Below, in pieces: positions 1 through 12,250 of a DNA stretch of 42,243 nucleotides. The notes under the pieces were generated by a model. That model was not told the origin of the DNA, did not search any database, and saw nothing but the letters and a program-made list of their open reading frames with translations. Numbering within the stretch: position 1 is the first letter of the stretch; the number at the start of each line of letters is the position of its first letter. The DNA comes from Cristatella mucedo (taxonomy: Eukaryota; Bryozoa; Phylactolaemata; Cristatellidae), in assembly GCA_009760855.2 (NCBI GenBank), contig WPIO01000457.1:1-42243 (forward strand), in the 5' to 3' direction. The position numbers and the translations under genes were made by a program.

Positions 1-2110
1 GTAGTTGGAAAAAACTCATTCGCACGAGTTTGCAGCATAATAGCGGAATATCTAGATAACTTCAAATCTGCTGTCGATATGCGTTTGCTTCGGCTGGCAG
101 CAGAGTGCTGCACCTTGTTTCAAGCATTTCGCAATTGAATAAACTAATTTCGCACGAGTTCGCAGCAAATAATCGAGGAAATATCTAGGAAACTTTCCAT
201 CTGGCTTGTCGTGAGCGTATGCTGGCTGGCAGCGGAGTACACTGCACCTAATGTTTTCAGCATTTCGCACTCGAATAACATACTTCTCACGAGATTCGCC
301 GCAGTGATCGCGGAAGATCTATGAACTTTGAATCTGCTCGTCGAAGTGTGAGGGTGGCTGGCAGCAGAGTGCTGCACCTTGCTTTTAAGCATTTTCGGAC
401 TGGAATAACTCATTTTACGGTCGGAGTTCGCAGCAAATCGCGGAATATCTAGAAACTTCAAATCTGCATGTCGAAGCGTTTGCTGGCTGGCAGCAGATTG
501 CTGCACCTTGCTTTTAAGCATTTCGCACTTGAATAACTCATTTTGCACGAGTTTAAAGCAGATCACGAAAATATACAGAAACTTCAAAAGCTTTTCGGAG
601 CGTTAATTGGGCTGGCAGCAGAGTGCTACACCTTGTTTTTAAAAGCATTTCGCAGTTGAAAAAACTCATTTTGCACAGTGGTTCGCAGCAGAGATCGCGG
701 AATATCTAGAAACTTCAAATCTGCTCGTTGGAGTGTCTGCTGGCGGGCAGAAGAGTGCTGCATCTTGGTTTGAGCATTTCGCAAGTGAAAAACTCATTTC
801 GCACGAGTTCGCAGCAGATCGCGGAATATCTAGAAACTTCTAATCTTCTCTTTGGAGTGTGTGCTGGCGGGCAGCAGAGTGCTGCACCTTGTTTAAGCAT
901 TTCGCAATTTCAATAACTCACTTCGCACGAGTTTGCAGCATATAGCGGAATATCTATAAAAACTTCAAATCTGCTTGTCGAACGTGTGCTGGCTGGCAGG
1001 TGGACTGCTGCACCTTGCTTTAAACATTTCGCACTTGAATATCTCATTTTTGCACCAGTTCGCAGCTAATCGCGGAATATCCAGAAAACATCAAATCTGC
1101 CCATAGCAGCGAGCGGTAGCTGGCTGTAGAGTGCTGCACACCTTGTTTCAAGCATTTCGCACTTAAATAAACTCATTTCGCACCTGTTCGCAGCGGATCG
1201 CTGAACATCTAGAAGAACTTTCAAATCTGCATGACAAAGCGTTTTGCTGGCTGAAAGAAGAGTGCTGCACCTTGTTGCAAAGCATTGCACAGTTAAATAA
1301 CTCATTTTGCACCTGTTCGCAGCGGATCGCTGAACATCTAGAAAAACTTCAAATCTGCATGTCAAAGCGTTTGCTGGCTGAAAGAAGAGTGCTGCACCTT
1401 GTTGCAAGCATTTCTCAGTTAAAATAACTCATTTCGCACGAGTTCGCAGCATATAGCGGAATATATAGAAACTTCAAATCTGCTATTCGGAGAGTGGCGG
1501 TTGCCGGAAGTAGTGCTGCACCTTGTTTCAAGCATTATGCACTCAAAGAACTCATTTTGCACGGGTTCGCAGCAGATCGAGGAATATCTAGGAACTTTAA
1601 ATCTGCTTGTCGGAGCATATGCTGGCTGGCAGCAGAGTTGCTGCAGCCTATGTTTTCAGCATTTCGCACTCGAATAACATACTTCTCACGAGTTCGCAGC
1701 AGATCACGGAATGCTGGCAGCAGAGTGCTGCACCTTGTTTTTAAGCACTTTCGCAATTCAAACACTCACTTCGCACGAGTTTGCAGCATATAGCGGAATA
1801 TCTAGAAACTTCAAATCTGCTTTGTCGAAACGTGTGCTGGCTGGCAGGAGAGTGCTGCAACCTTGCTTAAACATTTCGCACTTGAATAACTCAGTTTTTG
1901 CACCAGTTCGCAGCAAGTCGCGGAATATCCAGAACTTCAAAAACTGCTCATAGCAGCGAGCGGTAGCTGGCAGTAGAGTGCTGCACCTTGTTTTAAGCAT
2001 TTTCGCACTCAAGTAACTTATTTCGCACTTATTCGCAGCAGATCGCAAAATATCTAGAAACTTCAAATCTGCTCCTCGGTGCGTGTACTGGCTGGTAGCA
2101 GATTGCTGCA
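1..2110. repeat. Left-edge satellite block with excess inserted bases
   Basis: Unit starts at 48, 181, 315, 445, 571 and 702 give spacings of 133, 134, 130, 126 and 131 bases, longer than the 122-124 seen in the interior. The surplus is mostly doubled bases and short insertions. Order of subtypes: 1-180 resembles 27610-27780, 190-360 resembles 28290-28440, and about 361-1650 follows 30060-31170. The last match includes a shared deletion, giving GAAGTAGTGCTG at about 1507 and 31047. Near 1711 one unit is truncated: GGAAT runs straight into GCTGGCAGCAG, losing about 30-40 bases including the core. No gene is seen. Confidence 0.85.
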
Positions 2111-3177
2111 CCTTGTTTCAAGCATTTCGCAGTTGAATAACTTATTTTTGCACCTGTTCGCTGCAGATCGCGGAATATCTAGAAACTTTAAATCTGCTAG
2201 TTGGAGCGTAGGCAGGCTGGCAGTAGAGTGCTGCACCTCGTTTCAAGCATTTCGCACTTGAATAACTCATTTCGCACGAGTTCGCAGCGGAACGCTGAAC
2301 ATCTAGAAACTTCAAATCTGCTTGTCGAACGTGTGCTGGCTGGCAGCAGAGTGCTGCACCTTGCTTTAAGCATTTCGCACTTGAATAAATTACTTTGCAC
2401 CAGTTCGCAGCAAATCGCGGAATGTCCAGAAACTTCAAATCTAGTATTCGGAGCGTGCAGTAGCCGGAAGTAGAGTGCTGCACCTCGTTTCAAGCGTTTC
2501 TCACTCAAAAAACTCATTTTGCACGTGTTTGCAGCAGATCGAGGAATATCTAGAAACTTCTAATCTGCTTGTCGGAGCGTATGCTGGCTGGCAGCAGAAG
2601 GCTGCACCTTGTTTTAAGCATTTCGCACTCAAAAAACTCATTTCGCACGTGTTCCCAGCAGATCGCGGAATATCTAGAAACTTCTAATCTTCTCTTTGGA
2701 GTGTGTGCTGGCGGGCAGCAGAGTGCTGCAACTTGGTTTGAGCATTTCACAATTCAATAACTCACTTCGCACGAGTTTGCAGCATATAGCGGAATATCTA
2801 GAAACTTTAAATCTGCTTGTCGAACGTGTGCTGGCTGGCAGGTGACTGCTGCACCTTGCTTTAAACATTTCGCACTTGAATAACTCATTTTGCACTAGTT
2901 CGCAGCTAATCGCGGAATATCCAGAAACTTCAAATCTGCTCATAGCAGCGAGCGGTAGCTGGCTGTAGAGTGCTGCACCTTGTTTCAAGCATTTCGCACT
3001 TAAATAACTCATTTCGCACCTGTTCGCAGCGGATCGCTGAACATCTAGAAACTTCAAATCTGCATGACAAAGCGTTTGCTGGCTCAAAGAAGAGTGCTGC
3101 ACCTTGTTGCAAGCATTGCACAGTTAAATAACTCATTTTGCACCTGTTCGCAGCGGATCGCTGATCATCTAGAAACT
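2111..3177. repeat. Satellite block leading into the 13-unit repeat
   Basis: Clean units of 123-124 bp. The marker GCGTGCAGTAGCCGG near 2452 is otherwise seen only near 41503, in the noisy right end. Bases 2674-3177 carry the same order of subtypes as 31746-32250. The order is the TTCTCTTTGG subtype, TTGTCGAACG, TCATAGCAGCG and ATGACAAAGCG. Related runs lie at 4282, 6386, 7748, 18640, 28901 and 37564. Nothing other than satellite is present. Confidence 0.85.
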
Positions 3178-4786
3178 TCAAATCTGCATGTCAAAGCGTT
3201 TGCTGGCTAAAAGAAGAGTGCTGCACTTTGTTGCAAGCATTTCGCAGTTGAATAACTCATTTCGCACAGGTTTGCAGCATATAGCGGAATATCTAGAAAC
3301 TTCAAATCTGCATGTCGAAGCGTTTGCTGGCTGGCAGCAGAGTGCTGCACCTTGTTTCAAGCGTTTCGCACTTGAATAACTAATTTCGCACGAGTTCGCA
3401 GCAGATCGTGGAATATCCAGAAACTTTAAATCTGCTCTTCCGAGAGTGCTGTAGCTGGCAGTAGAGTGCTGCACCTGTTTCAAGCATTTCGCACTCAAAT
3501 AACTTATTTCACACGTATTCGCAGCAGATCGCGAAAAATCTAGAAACTTCAAATCTGCTCCTCGTAGCGTGTACTGGCTGGTAGCAGATTGCTGCACCTT
3601 GTTTCAAGCATTTCGCAGTTGAATAACACATTTTGCACCTGTTCGCAGCAGATCGCGGAATATCTAGAAACCTTAAATCTGCTCGTTGGAGCGTGGGCTG
3701 GCTGGCAGCAGAGTGCTGCAACCCGTTTCAAGCAGTTCGCACTTCAATAACTTATTTCGCACGAGTTCGAAGCGGAACGCTGAACATCTAGAAACTTCAA
3801 ATCTGCATGTCGAAGCATTTACTAGCTGGGAGCAGAGTGCTGCACCTTGCTTTAAGCATTTCGGACTGGAATAATTCATTTTGCACGAGTTCGCAGCAAA
3901 TCGCGGATTATCTAGAAACTTCAAATCTGCATGTCGAAGCGTTTGCTGGCTGGCAGCAGATTGCTGCACCTTGCTTTAAGCATTTCGCACTTGAATAACT
4001 CATTTTGCACGAGTTTAAAGCAGATCACGAAATATACAGAAACTTCAAAAGCTTTTCGGAGCGTTAATTGGCTGGCAGCAGAATGCTACACCTTGTTTTA
4101 AGCATTTCGCAGTTGAAAAACTCATTTTGCACGTGTTCGCAGCAGATCGCGGAATATCTAGAAACTTCAAATCTGCTCGTTGGAGTGTCTGCTGGCGGGC
4201 AGCAGAGTGCTGCAACTTGGTTTGAGCATTTCGCAAGTGAAAAACTCATTTCGCACGAGTTCCCAGCAGATCGCGGAATATCTAGAAACTTCTAATCTTC
4301 TCTTTGGAGTGTGTGCTGGCGGGCAGCAGAGTGCTGCACCTTGTTTTAAGCATTTCGCAATTCAATAACTCACTTCGCACGAGTTTTGCAGCATATAGGG
4401 GAATATCTAGAAACTTCAAATCTGCTTGTCGAACGTGTGCTGGCTGGCAGGTGACTGCTGCACCTTGCTTTAAACATTTCGCACTTGAATAACTCATTTT
4501 GCACCAGTTCGCAGCTAATCGCGGAATATCCAGAAACTTCAAATCTGCTCATAGCAGCGAGCGGTAGGTGGCTGTAGAGTGCTGCACCTTGTTTCAAGCA
4601 TTTCGCACTTAAATAACTCATTTCGCACCTGTTCGCAGCGGATCGCTGAACATCTAGAAACTTCAAATCTGCATGACAAAGCGTTTGCTGGCTCAAAGAA
4701 GAGTGCTGCACCTTGTTGCAAGCATTGCACAGTTAAATAACTCATTTTGCACCTGTTCGCAGCGGATCGCTGAACATCTAGAAACT
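3178..4786. repeat. 13-unit higher-order repeat, copy 1 (1609 bp)
   Basis: The run starts at the ATGTCAAAGCG subtype and returns to it at 4787, which is 1609 bases or 13 units later. All of its subtypes reappear in the same order at 5282-6889, 2104 bases downstream. Between these two copies lies an extra four-unit block, so the spacing is 17 units. The AAGCTTTTCGG subtype (near 4050) and the ATTTACTAGCTGGG subtype (near 3815) are useful internal markers. Confidence 0.85.
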
Positions 4787-5281
4787 TCAAATCTGCATGT
4801 CAAAGCGTTTGCTGGCTGAAAGAAGAGTGCTGCACTTTGTTGCAAGCATTTCGCAGTTGAATAACTCATTTCGCACAGGTTTGCAGCATATAGCGGAATA
4901 TCTAGAAACTTCAAATCTGCATGTCGAAGCGTTTGCTGGCTGGCAGCAGAGTGCTGCACCTTGTTTCAAGCGTTTCGCACTTGAATAACTAATTTCGCAC
5001 GAGTTCGCAGCAGATCGTGGAATATCCAGAAACTTTAAATCTGCTCTTCCGAGAGTGCTGTAGCTGGCAGTAGAGTGCTGCACCTGTTTCAAGCATTTCG
5101 CACTCAAATAACTTATTTCACACGTATTCGCAGCAGATCGCGAAAAATCTAGAAACTTCAAATCTGCTCCTCGTAGCGTGTACTGGCTGGTAGCAGATTG
5201 CTGCACCTTGTTTCAAGCATTTCGCACTTAAATAACTCATTTCGCACCTGTTCGCAGCGGATCGCTGAACATCTAGAAACT
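4787..5281. repeat. Four-unit partial duplication between 13-unit repeats (495 bp)
   Basis: Bases 4787-5206 repeat 3178-3597 (offset 1609) and recur again at 5282-5701 (offset 495). The block therefore looks like a tandem duplication of the first four units of the 13-unit repeat. The junction near 5220 changes from the GCAGTTGAATAAC form to the GCACTTAAATAAC form, consistent with a join inside homologous units. Confidence 0.85.
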
Positions 5282-6889
5282 TCAAATCTGCATGTCAAAG
5301 CGTTTGCTGGCAGAAAGAAGAGTGCTGCACTTTGTTGCAAGCATTTCGCAGTTGAATAACTCATTTCGCACAGGTTTGCAGCATATAGCGGAATATCTAG
5401 AAACTTCAAATCTGCATGTCGAAGCGTTTGCTGGCTGGCAGCAGAGTGCTGCACCTTGGTTCAAGCGTTTCGCACTTGAATAACTAATTTCGCACGAGTT
5501 CGCAGCAGATCGTGGAATATCCAGAAACTTCAAATCTGCTCTTCCGAGAGTGCTGTAGCTGGCAGTAGAGTGCTGCACCTGTTTCAAGCATTTCGCACTC
5601 AAATAACTTATTTCACACGTATTCGCAGCAGATCGCGAAAAATCTAGAAACTTCAAATCTGCTCCTCGTAGCGTGTACTGGCTGGTAGCAGATTGCTGCA
5701 CCTTGTTTCAAGCATTTCGCAGTTGAATAACACATTTTGCACCTGTTCGCAGCAGATCGCGGAATATCTAGAAACCTTAAATCTGCTCGATGGAGCGTGG
5801 GCTGGCTGGCAGCAGAGTGCTGCAACCCGTTTCAAGCAGTTCGCACTTCAATAACTTATTTCGCACGAGTTCGCAGCGGAACGCTGAACATCTAGAAACT
5901 TCAAATCTGCATGTCGAAGCATTTACTAGCTGGGAGCAGAGTGCTGCACCTTGCTTTAAGCATTTCGGACTGGAAATATTCATTTTGCACGAGTTCGCAG
6001 CAAATCGCGGATTATCTAGAAACTTCAAATCTGCATGTCGAAGCGTTTGCTGGCTGGCAGCAGATTGCTGCACCTTGCTTTAAGCATTTCGCACTTGAAT
6101 AACTCATTTTGCACGAGTTTAAAGCAGATCACGAAATATACAGAAACTTCAAAAGCTTTTCGGAGCGTTAATTGGCTGGCAGCAGAGTGCTACACCTTGT
6201 TTTAAGCATTTCGCAGTTGAAAAACTCATTTTGCACGTGTTCGCAGCAGATCGCGGAATATCTAGCAACTTCAAATCTGCTCGTTGGAGTGTCTGCTGGC
6301 GGGCAGCAGAGTGCTGCAACTTGGTTTGAGCATTTCGCAAGTGAAAAACTCATTTCGCACGAGTTCCCAGCAGATCGCGGAATATCTAGAAACTTCTAAT
6401 CTTCTCTTTGGAGTGTGTGCTGGCGGGCAGCAGAGTGCTGCACCTTGTTTTAAGCATTTCGCAATTCAATAACTCACTTCGCACGAGTTTGCAGCATATA
6501 GGGGAATATCTAGAAACTTCAAATCTGCTTGTCGAACGTGTGCTGGCTGGCAGGTGACTGCTGCACCTTGCTTTAAACATTTCGCACTTGAATAACTCAT
6601 TTTGCACCAGTTCGCAGCTAATCGCGGAATATCCAGAAACTTCAAATCTGCTCATAGCAGCGAGCGGTAGGTGGCTGTAGAGTGCTGCACCTTGTTTCAA
6701 GCATTTCGCACTTAAATAACTCATTTCGCACCTGTTCGCAGTGGATCCCTGAACATCTAGAAACTTCAAATCTGCATGTCAAAGCGTTTGCTGGCTGAAA
6801 GAAGAGTGCTGCACCTTGTTGCAAGCATTGCACAGTAAAATAACTCATTTTGCACCAGTTCGCAGCGGATAGCTGAACATCTAGAAACT
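5282..6889. repeat. 13-unit higher-order repeat, copy 2 (1608 bp)
   Basis: This repeats 3178-4786 at an offset of 2103-2104 with only scattered single-base changes. It contains GTGGATCCCT (6741-6750), where other copies read GCGGATCGCT. The only other occurrence I noticed is 40061-40070, which links the noisy right end to this type of sequence. After 6889 the order of subtypes departs from copy 1. Confidence 0.85.
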
Positions 6890-8251
6890 TCAAATCTGCA
6901 TGTCAAAGCGTTTGCTGGCTGAAAGAAGAGTGCTGCACCTTGTTGCAAACATTTCGCAGTTGAATAACTCATTTCGCACGGGTTTGCAGCATATAGCGGA
7001 ATATCTAGAAACTTCAAATCTGCTATTCGGAGAGTGCGGTTGCCGGAAGTAGAGTGCTGCACCTTGTTTCAAGCATTACGCACTCAAAGAACTCATTTTG
7101 CATGGGTTCGCAGCAGATCGAGGAATATCTAGGAACTTTAAATCTGCTTGTCGGAGCATATGCTGGCTGGCAGCAGAGTGCTGCACCTTGTTTTCAGCAT
7201 TTCGCACTCGAATAACATACTTCTCACGAGTTCGCAGCAGATCGCGGAAGATCTATGAACTTTAAATCTGCTCGTCGGAGCGTGCGGTGGCTGGCAGCAG
7301 AGTGCTGCACTTTGCTTTAAGCATTTCGCACTTGAATAACTCATTTTTCACGAGTTTTAAGCATATCACGAAATATTCAGAAACTTCAAATCTGCATTTC
7401 GGAGCATGCGGTAGCTGGCACCAGAGTGCTGCTCCTTGTTTCGAGATTCGGCACTCAAATAACAAATTCCGCACGAGTTCGCAGCAGATCACGGAATATC
7501 TATAAACGTCAAATCTGCATGTCGAAGCGTTTGCTGGCTGGCAGCAGAGTGCTGCACCTTGTTTCAAGCATTTCGCACTCAAAAAACTAATTTCGCACGT
7601 GTTACCAGCAGATCGCGGAATATCTACAAACTTCAAATCTCCTCGTTGGAGTGTCTGCTGGCGGGCAGCAGAGTGCTGCAACTTGTTTTGAGTATTTCGC
7701 AAGTGAAAAACTCATTTCGCACGAGTTCGCAGCAGATCGCGGAATATCTATAAACTTCTAATCTTCTCTTTGGAGTGTGTGCTGGCGGGCAGCAGAGTGC
7801 TGCACCTTGTTTTAAGCATTTCGCAATTCAATAACTCACTTCGCACGAGTTTGCAGCATATAGCGGAATATCTAGAAACTTCAAATCTGCTTGTCGAACG
7901 TGTGCTGGCTGGCAGGTGAGTGCTGCACCTTGCTTTAAACATTTCGCACTTGAATAACTCATTTTGCACCAGTTCGCAGCTAATCGCGGAATATCCAGAA
8001 ACTTCAAATCTGCTCATAGCAGCGAGCGGTAGCTGGCTGTAGAGTGCTGCACCTTGTTTCAAGCATTTCGCACTTAAATAACTCATTTCGCACCTGTTCG
8101 CAGCGGATCGCTGAACATCTAGAAACTTCAAATCTGCATGACAAAGCAATTGCTGGCTGAAAGAAGAGTGCTGCACCTTGTTGCAAGCATTGCACAGTTA
8201 AATAAATCATTTTGCACCTGTTCGCAGCGGATCGCTGAACATCTAGAAACT
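6890..8251. repeat. 11-unit variant block (~1362 bp)
   Basis: Eleven units lie between successive ATGTCAAAGCG markers. Bases 7138-7702 have the same order as 18021-18594, 28282-28855 and 31135-31700. This order includes a subtype with AGATCTATGAAC and one with GTTTCGAGATTCGGCACTC. Bases 7748-8251 have the same order as 31746-32250. Only satellite is present. Confidence 0.8.
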
Positions 8252-8490
8252 TCAAATCTGCATGTCAAAGCGTTTGCTGGCTGAAAGAAGAGTGCTGCAC
8301 TTTGTTGCAAGCATTTCGCAGTTGAATAACTCATTTCGCACAGGTTTGCAGCATATAGCGGAATATCTAGAAACTTCAAATCTGCATGTCGAAGCGTTTG
8401 CTGGCTGGCAGCAGAGTGCTGCACCTTGTTTCAAGCGTTTCGCACTCAAATAACTCATTTCGCACGTATTCGCAGCAGATCGCGAAATAT
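8252..8490. repeat. Two units before the left edge of the 11-kb duplication
   Basis: These units resemble 4787-5030 and 19144-19390. Just after this stretch the sequence becomes nearly identical to the one starting about 19510. The shared oddity GTGGATCATC lies near 8607 and 19622. The left boundary of the large duplication is therefore placed near 8490, with an uncertainty of tens of bases. Confidence 0.6.
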
Positions 8491-8636
8491 CTAGAAACTT
8501 CAAATCTGCTCCTCGTAGCGTGTACTGGCTGGTAGCAGATTGCTGCACCTTGTTTCAAGCATTTCGCAGTTGAATAACTTATTTTGCACCTGTTCGCAGC
8601 AGATCGTGGATCATCTAGAAACCCTTAATCTGCTCG

Positions 8637-11600
8637 TTGGAGCGTGGGCTGGCTGGCAGCAGAGTGCTGCAACTCGTTTCAAGCAGTTCGCACTTCAATA
8701 ACTCATTTCGCACGAGTTCGCAGCGGAACGCTGAACATCTAGAAACTTCAAATCTGCATGTCGAAGCATTTACTAGCTGGGAGGAGAGTGCTGCACCTTG
8801 CTTTAAGCATTTCGGACTGGATTAACTCATTTTGCACGAGTTCGCAGCAAATCGCGGAATATCTAGAAACTTCAAATCTGCATGTCGAAGCGTTTGCTGG
8901 CTGGCAGCAGATTGCTGCACCTTGCTTTAAGCATTTCGCACTTGAATAACTCATTTTGCACGAGTTTAAAGCAGATCACGAAATATACAGAAACTTCAAA
9001 AGCTTTTCGGAGCGTTAACTGGCTGGCAGCAGAGTGCTACACCTTGTTTTAAGCATTTCGCAGTTGAAAAACTCATTTTGCACGTGTTCGCAGCAGATCG
9101 CGGAATATCTAGAAACTTCAAATCTGCTTGTCGAATGTGTGCTGGCTGGCAGCAGAGTGCTGCACCTTGCTTTAAGCATTTCGCACTTGAATAAATTACT
9201 TTGCACCAGTTCGCAGCAAATCGCGGAATATCCAGAAACTTCAAATCTAGTATTCGGAGCGTGCGGTAGCCGGAAGTAGAGTGCTGCACCTCGTTTCAAG
9301 CATTTCTCACTCAAAAAACTCATTTTGCACGTGTTCGCAGCAGATCGAGGAATATCTAGAAACTTCTAATCTGCTTGTCGGAGCGTATGCTGGCTGGCAA
9401 CAGAGTGCTGCACCTTGTTTTCAGCATTTCGCACTCGAATAACACACTTCTCACGAGTTCGCAGCAAATCGCTGAAGATCTATGAACTTTAAATCGGCTC
9501 CTCGGAGCCTGCGGTGGCTGGCAGCAGAGTGCTGCACCTTGTTTCAAGCGTTTCGCACTCAAATAACTCATTTCGCACGTATTCGCAGCAGATCGCGAAA
9601 TATCTAGAAACTTCAAATCTGCTCCTCGTAGCGTGTACTGGCTGGTAGCAGATTGCTGCACCTTGTTTCAAGCATTTCGCAGTTGAATAACTTATTTTGC
9701 ACCTGTTCGCAGCAGATCGTGGAATATCTAGAAACCCTTAATCTGCTCGTTGGAGCGTGGGCTGGCTGGCAGCAGAGTGCTGCAACTCGTTTCAAGCAGT
9801 TCGCACTTCAATAACTCATTTCGCACGAGTTCGCAGCGGAACGCTGAACATCTAGAAACTTCAAATCTGCATGTCGAAGCATTTACTAGCTGGGAGGAGA
9901 GTGCTGCACCTTGCTTTAAGCATTTCGGACTGGATTAACTCATTTTGCACGAGTTCGCAGCAAATCGCGGAATATCTACAAACTTCAAATCTGCATGTCG
10001 AAGCGTTTGCTGGCTGGCAGCAGATTGCTGCACCTTGCTTTAAGCATTTCGCACTTGAATAACTCATTTTGCACGAGTTTAAAGCAGATCACGAAATATA
10101 CAGAAACTTCAAAAGCTTTTCGGAGCGTTAACTGGGTGGCAGCAGAGTGCTACACCTTGGTTTAAGCATTTCGCAGTTGAAAAACTCATTTTGCACGTGT
10201 TCGCAGCAGATCGCGGAATATCTAGAAACTTCAAATCTGCTTGTCGAATGTGTGCTGGCTGGCAGCAGAGTGCTGCACCTTGCTTTGGGCATTTCGCACT
10301 TGAATAAATTACTTTGCACCAGTTCGCAGCAAATCGCGGAATATCCAGAAACTTCAAATCTAGTATTCGGAGCGTGCGGTAGCCGGAAGTAGAGTGCTGC
10401 CCCTCGTTTCAAGCATTTCTAACTCAAAAAACTCATTTTGCACGTGTTCGCAGCAGATCGAGGAATATCTAGAAACTTCTAATCTGCTTGTCGGAGCGTA
10501 TGCTGGCTGGCAACAGAGTGCTGCACCTTGTTTTCAGCATTTCGCACTCGAATAACACACTTCTCACGAGTTCGCAGCAGATCGCTGAAGATCTATGAAC
10601 TTTAAATCGGCTCGTCGGAGCCTGCGGTGGCTGGCAGCAGAGTGCTGCACCTTGTTTTAAGCATTTCGCACTTGAATAACTCATTTCGCACCTGTTCGCA
10701 GCAAATCGCGGAATATCTAGAAACTTCAAATCTGCTCGTTGGAGTGCTTGCTGGCGGGCAGCAGAGTGCTGCACCTTGTTTTAAGCATTTCGCAATTCAA
10801 ACACTCACTTCGCACGAGTTTGCAGCATATAGCTGAATATCTAGAAACTTCAAATCTGCTTGTCGAACGTGTGCTGGCTGGCAGGAGAGTGCTGCACCTT
10901 GCTTTAAACATTTCGCACTTGAATAACTCATTTTGCACCAGTTCGCAGCAAATCGCGGAATATCCAGAAACTTCAAAACTGCTCATTGCAGCGAGCGGTA
11001 GCTGGCAGTAGAGTGCAGCACCTAGTTTTAAGCATTCGCACTCAACTAACTTATTTCGCACTTATTTGCAGCAGATCGCGAAATATCTAGAAACTTCAAA
11101 TCTCCTCCTCGGTGCGTGTACTGGCTGGTAGCAGATTGCTGCACCTTGTTTCAAGCATTTCGCAGTTGAATAACTCATTTTGCACCTGTTCGCAGAAAAT
11201 CGCGGAATATCTAGAAACTTCAAATCTGCTCGTTGGAGTGCGTGCTGGCGGGCAGCAGAGTGCTGCACCTTGTTTTAAGTATTTCGCAATTCAAACACTC
11301 ACTTCGCACGAGTTTGCAGCATATAGCGGAATATCTAGAAACTTCAAATCTGCTTGTCGAACGTGTGCTGGCTGGCAAGAGAGTGCTGCACCTTGCTTTA
11401 AACATTTCGCACTTGAATAACTCATTTTGCACCAGTTCGCAGCAAATCGCGGAATATCCAGAAACTTCAAAACTGCTCACAGCAGCGAGCTGTAGCTGGC
11501 AGTAGAGTGCTGCACCTCGTTTCAAGCATTTCTCACTCAAAAAACTCATTTTGCACGTGTTCGCAGCAGATCGAGGAATATCTAGAAACTTCTAATCTGC

Positions 11601-12250
11601 TTGTCGGAGCGTATGCTGGCTGGCAACAGAGTGCTGCACCTTGTTTTCAGCATTTCGCACTCGAATAACACACTTCTCACGAGTTCGCAGCAGATCGCTG
11701 AAGATCTATGAACTTTAAATCGGCTCGTCATAGCCTGCGGTGGCTGGCAGCAGAGTGCTGCACCTTGTTTTAAGCATTTCGCACTTGAATAACTCATTTC
11801 GCACCTGTTCGCAGCAAATCGCGGAATATCTAGAAACTTCAAATCTGCTCGTTGGAGTGCTTGCTGGCGGGCAGCAGAGTGCTGCACCTTGTTTTAAGCA
11901 TTTCGCAATTCAAACACTCACTTTGCACGAGTTTGCAGCATATAGCGGAATATCTAGAAACTTCAAATCTGCTTGTCGAACGTGTGCTGGCTGGCAGGAG
12001 AGTGCTGCACCTTGCTTTAAACATTTCGCACTTGAATAACTCATTTTGCACCAGTTCGCAGCAAGTCGCGGAATATCCAGAAACTTCAAAACTGCTCATA
12101 GCAGCGAGCTGTAGCTGGCAGTATAGTGCTGCACCTAGTTTTAAGCATTTCGCACTCAAGTAACTTATTTCGCACTTATTCGCAGCAGATCGCGAAATAT
12201 CTAGAAACTTCAAATCTGCTCCTCGGTGCGTGTACTGGCTGGTAGCAGAT
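8637..12250. repeat. Nine-unit (1113-bp) periodic sub-array inside copy A
   Basis: Markers recur at exactly 1113 bases: 8637 and 9750, 9015 and 10128, 9356 and 10469 and 11582, 10726 and 11839. Neighbouring periods are not uniform. The first half of the run uses the ATTTACTAGCTGGG and AAGCTTTTCGG subtypes. The second half uses TTGTCGAACG and TCCTCGGTGCG subtypes. The nine-unit step has therefore been applied more than once to shifting segments. The corresponding run in copy B is 19652-23130. Confidence 0.8.
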
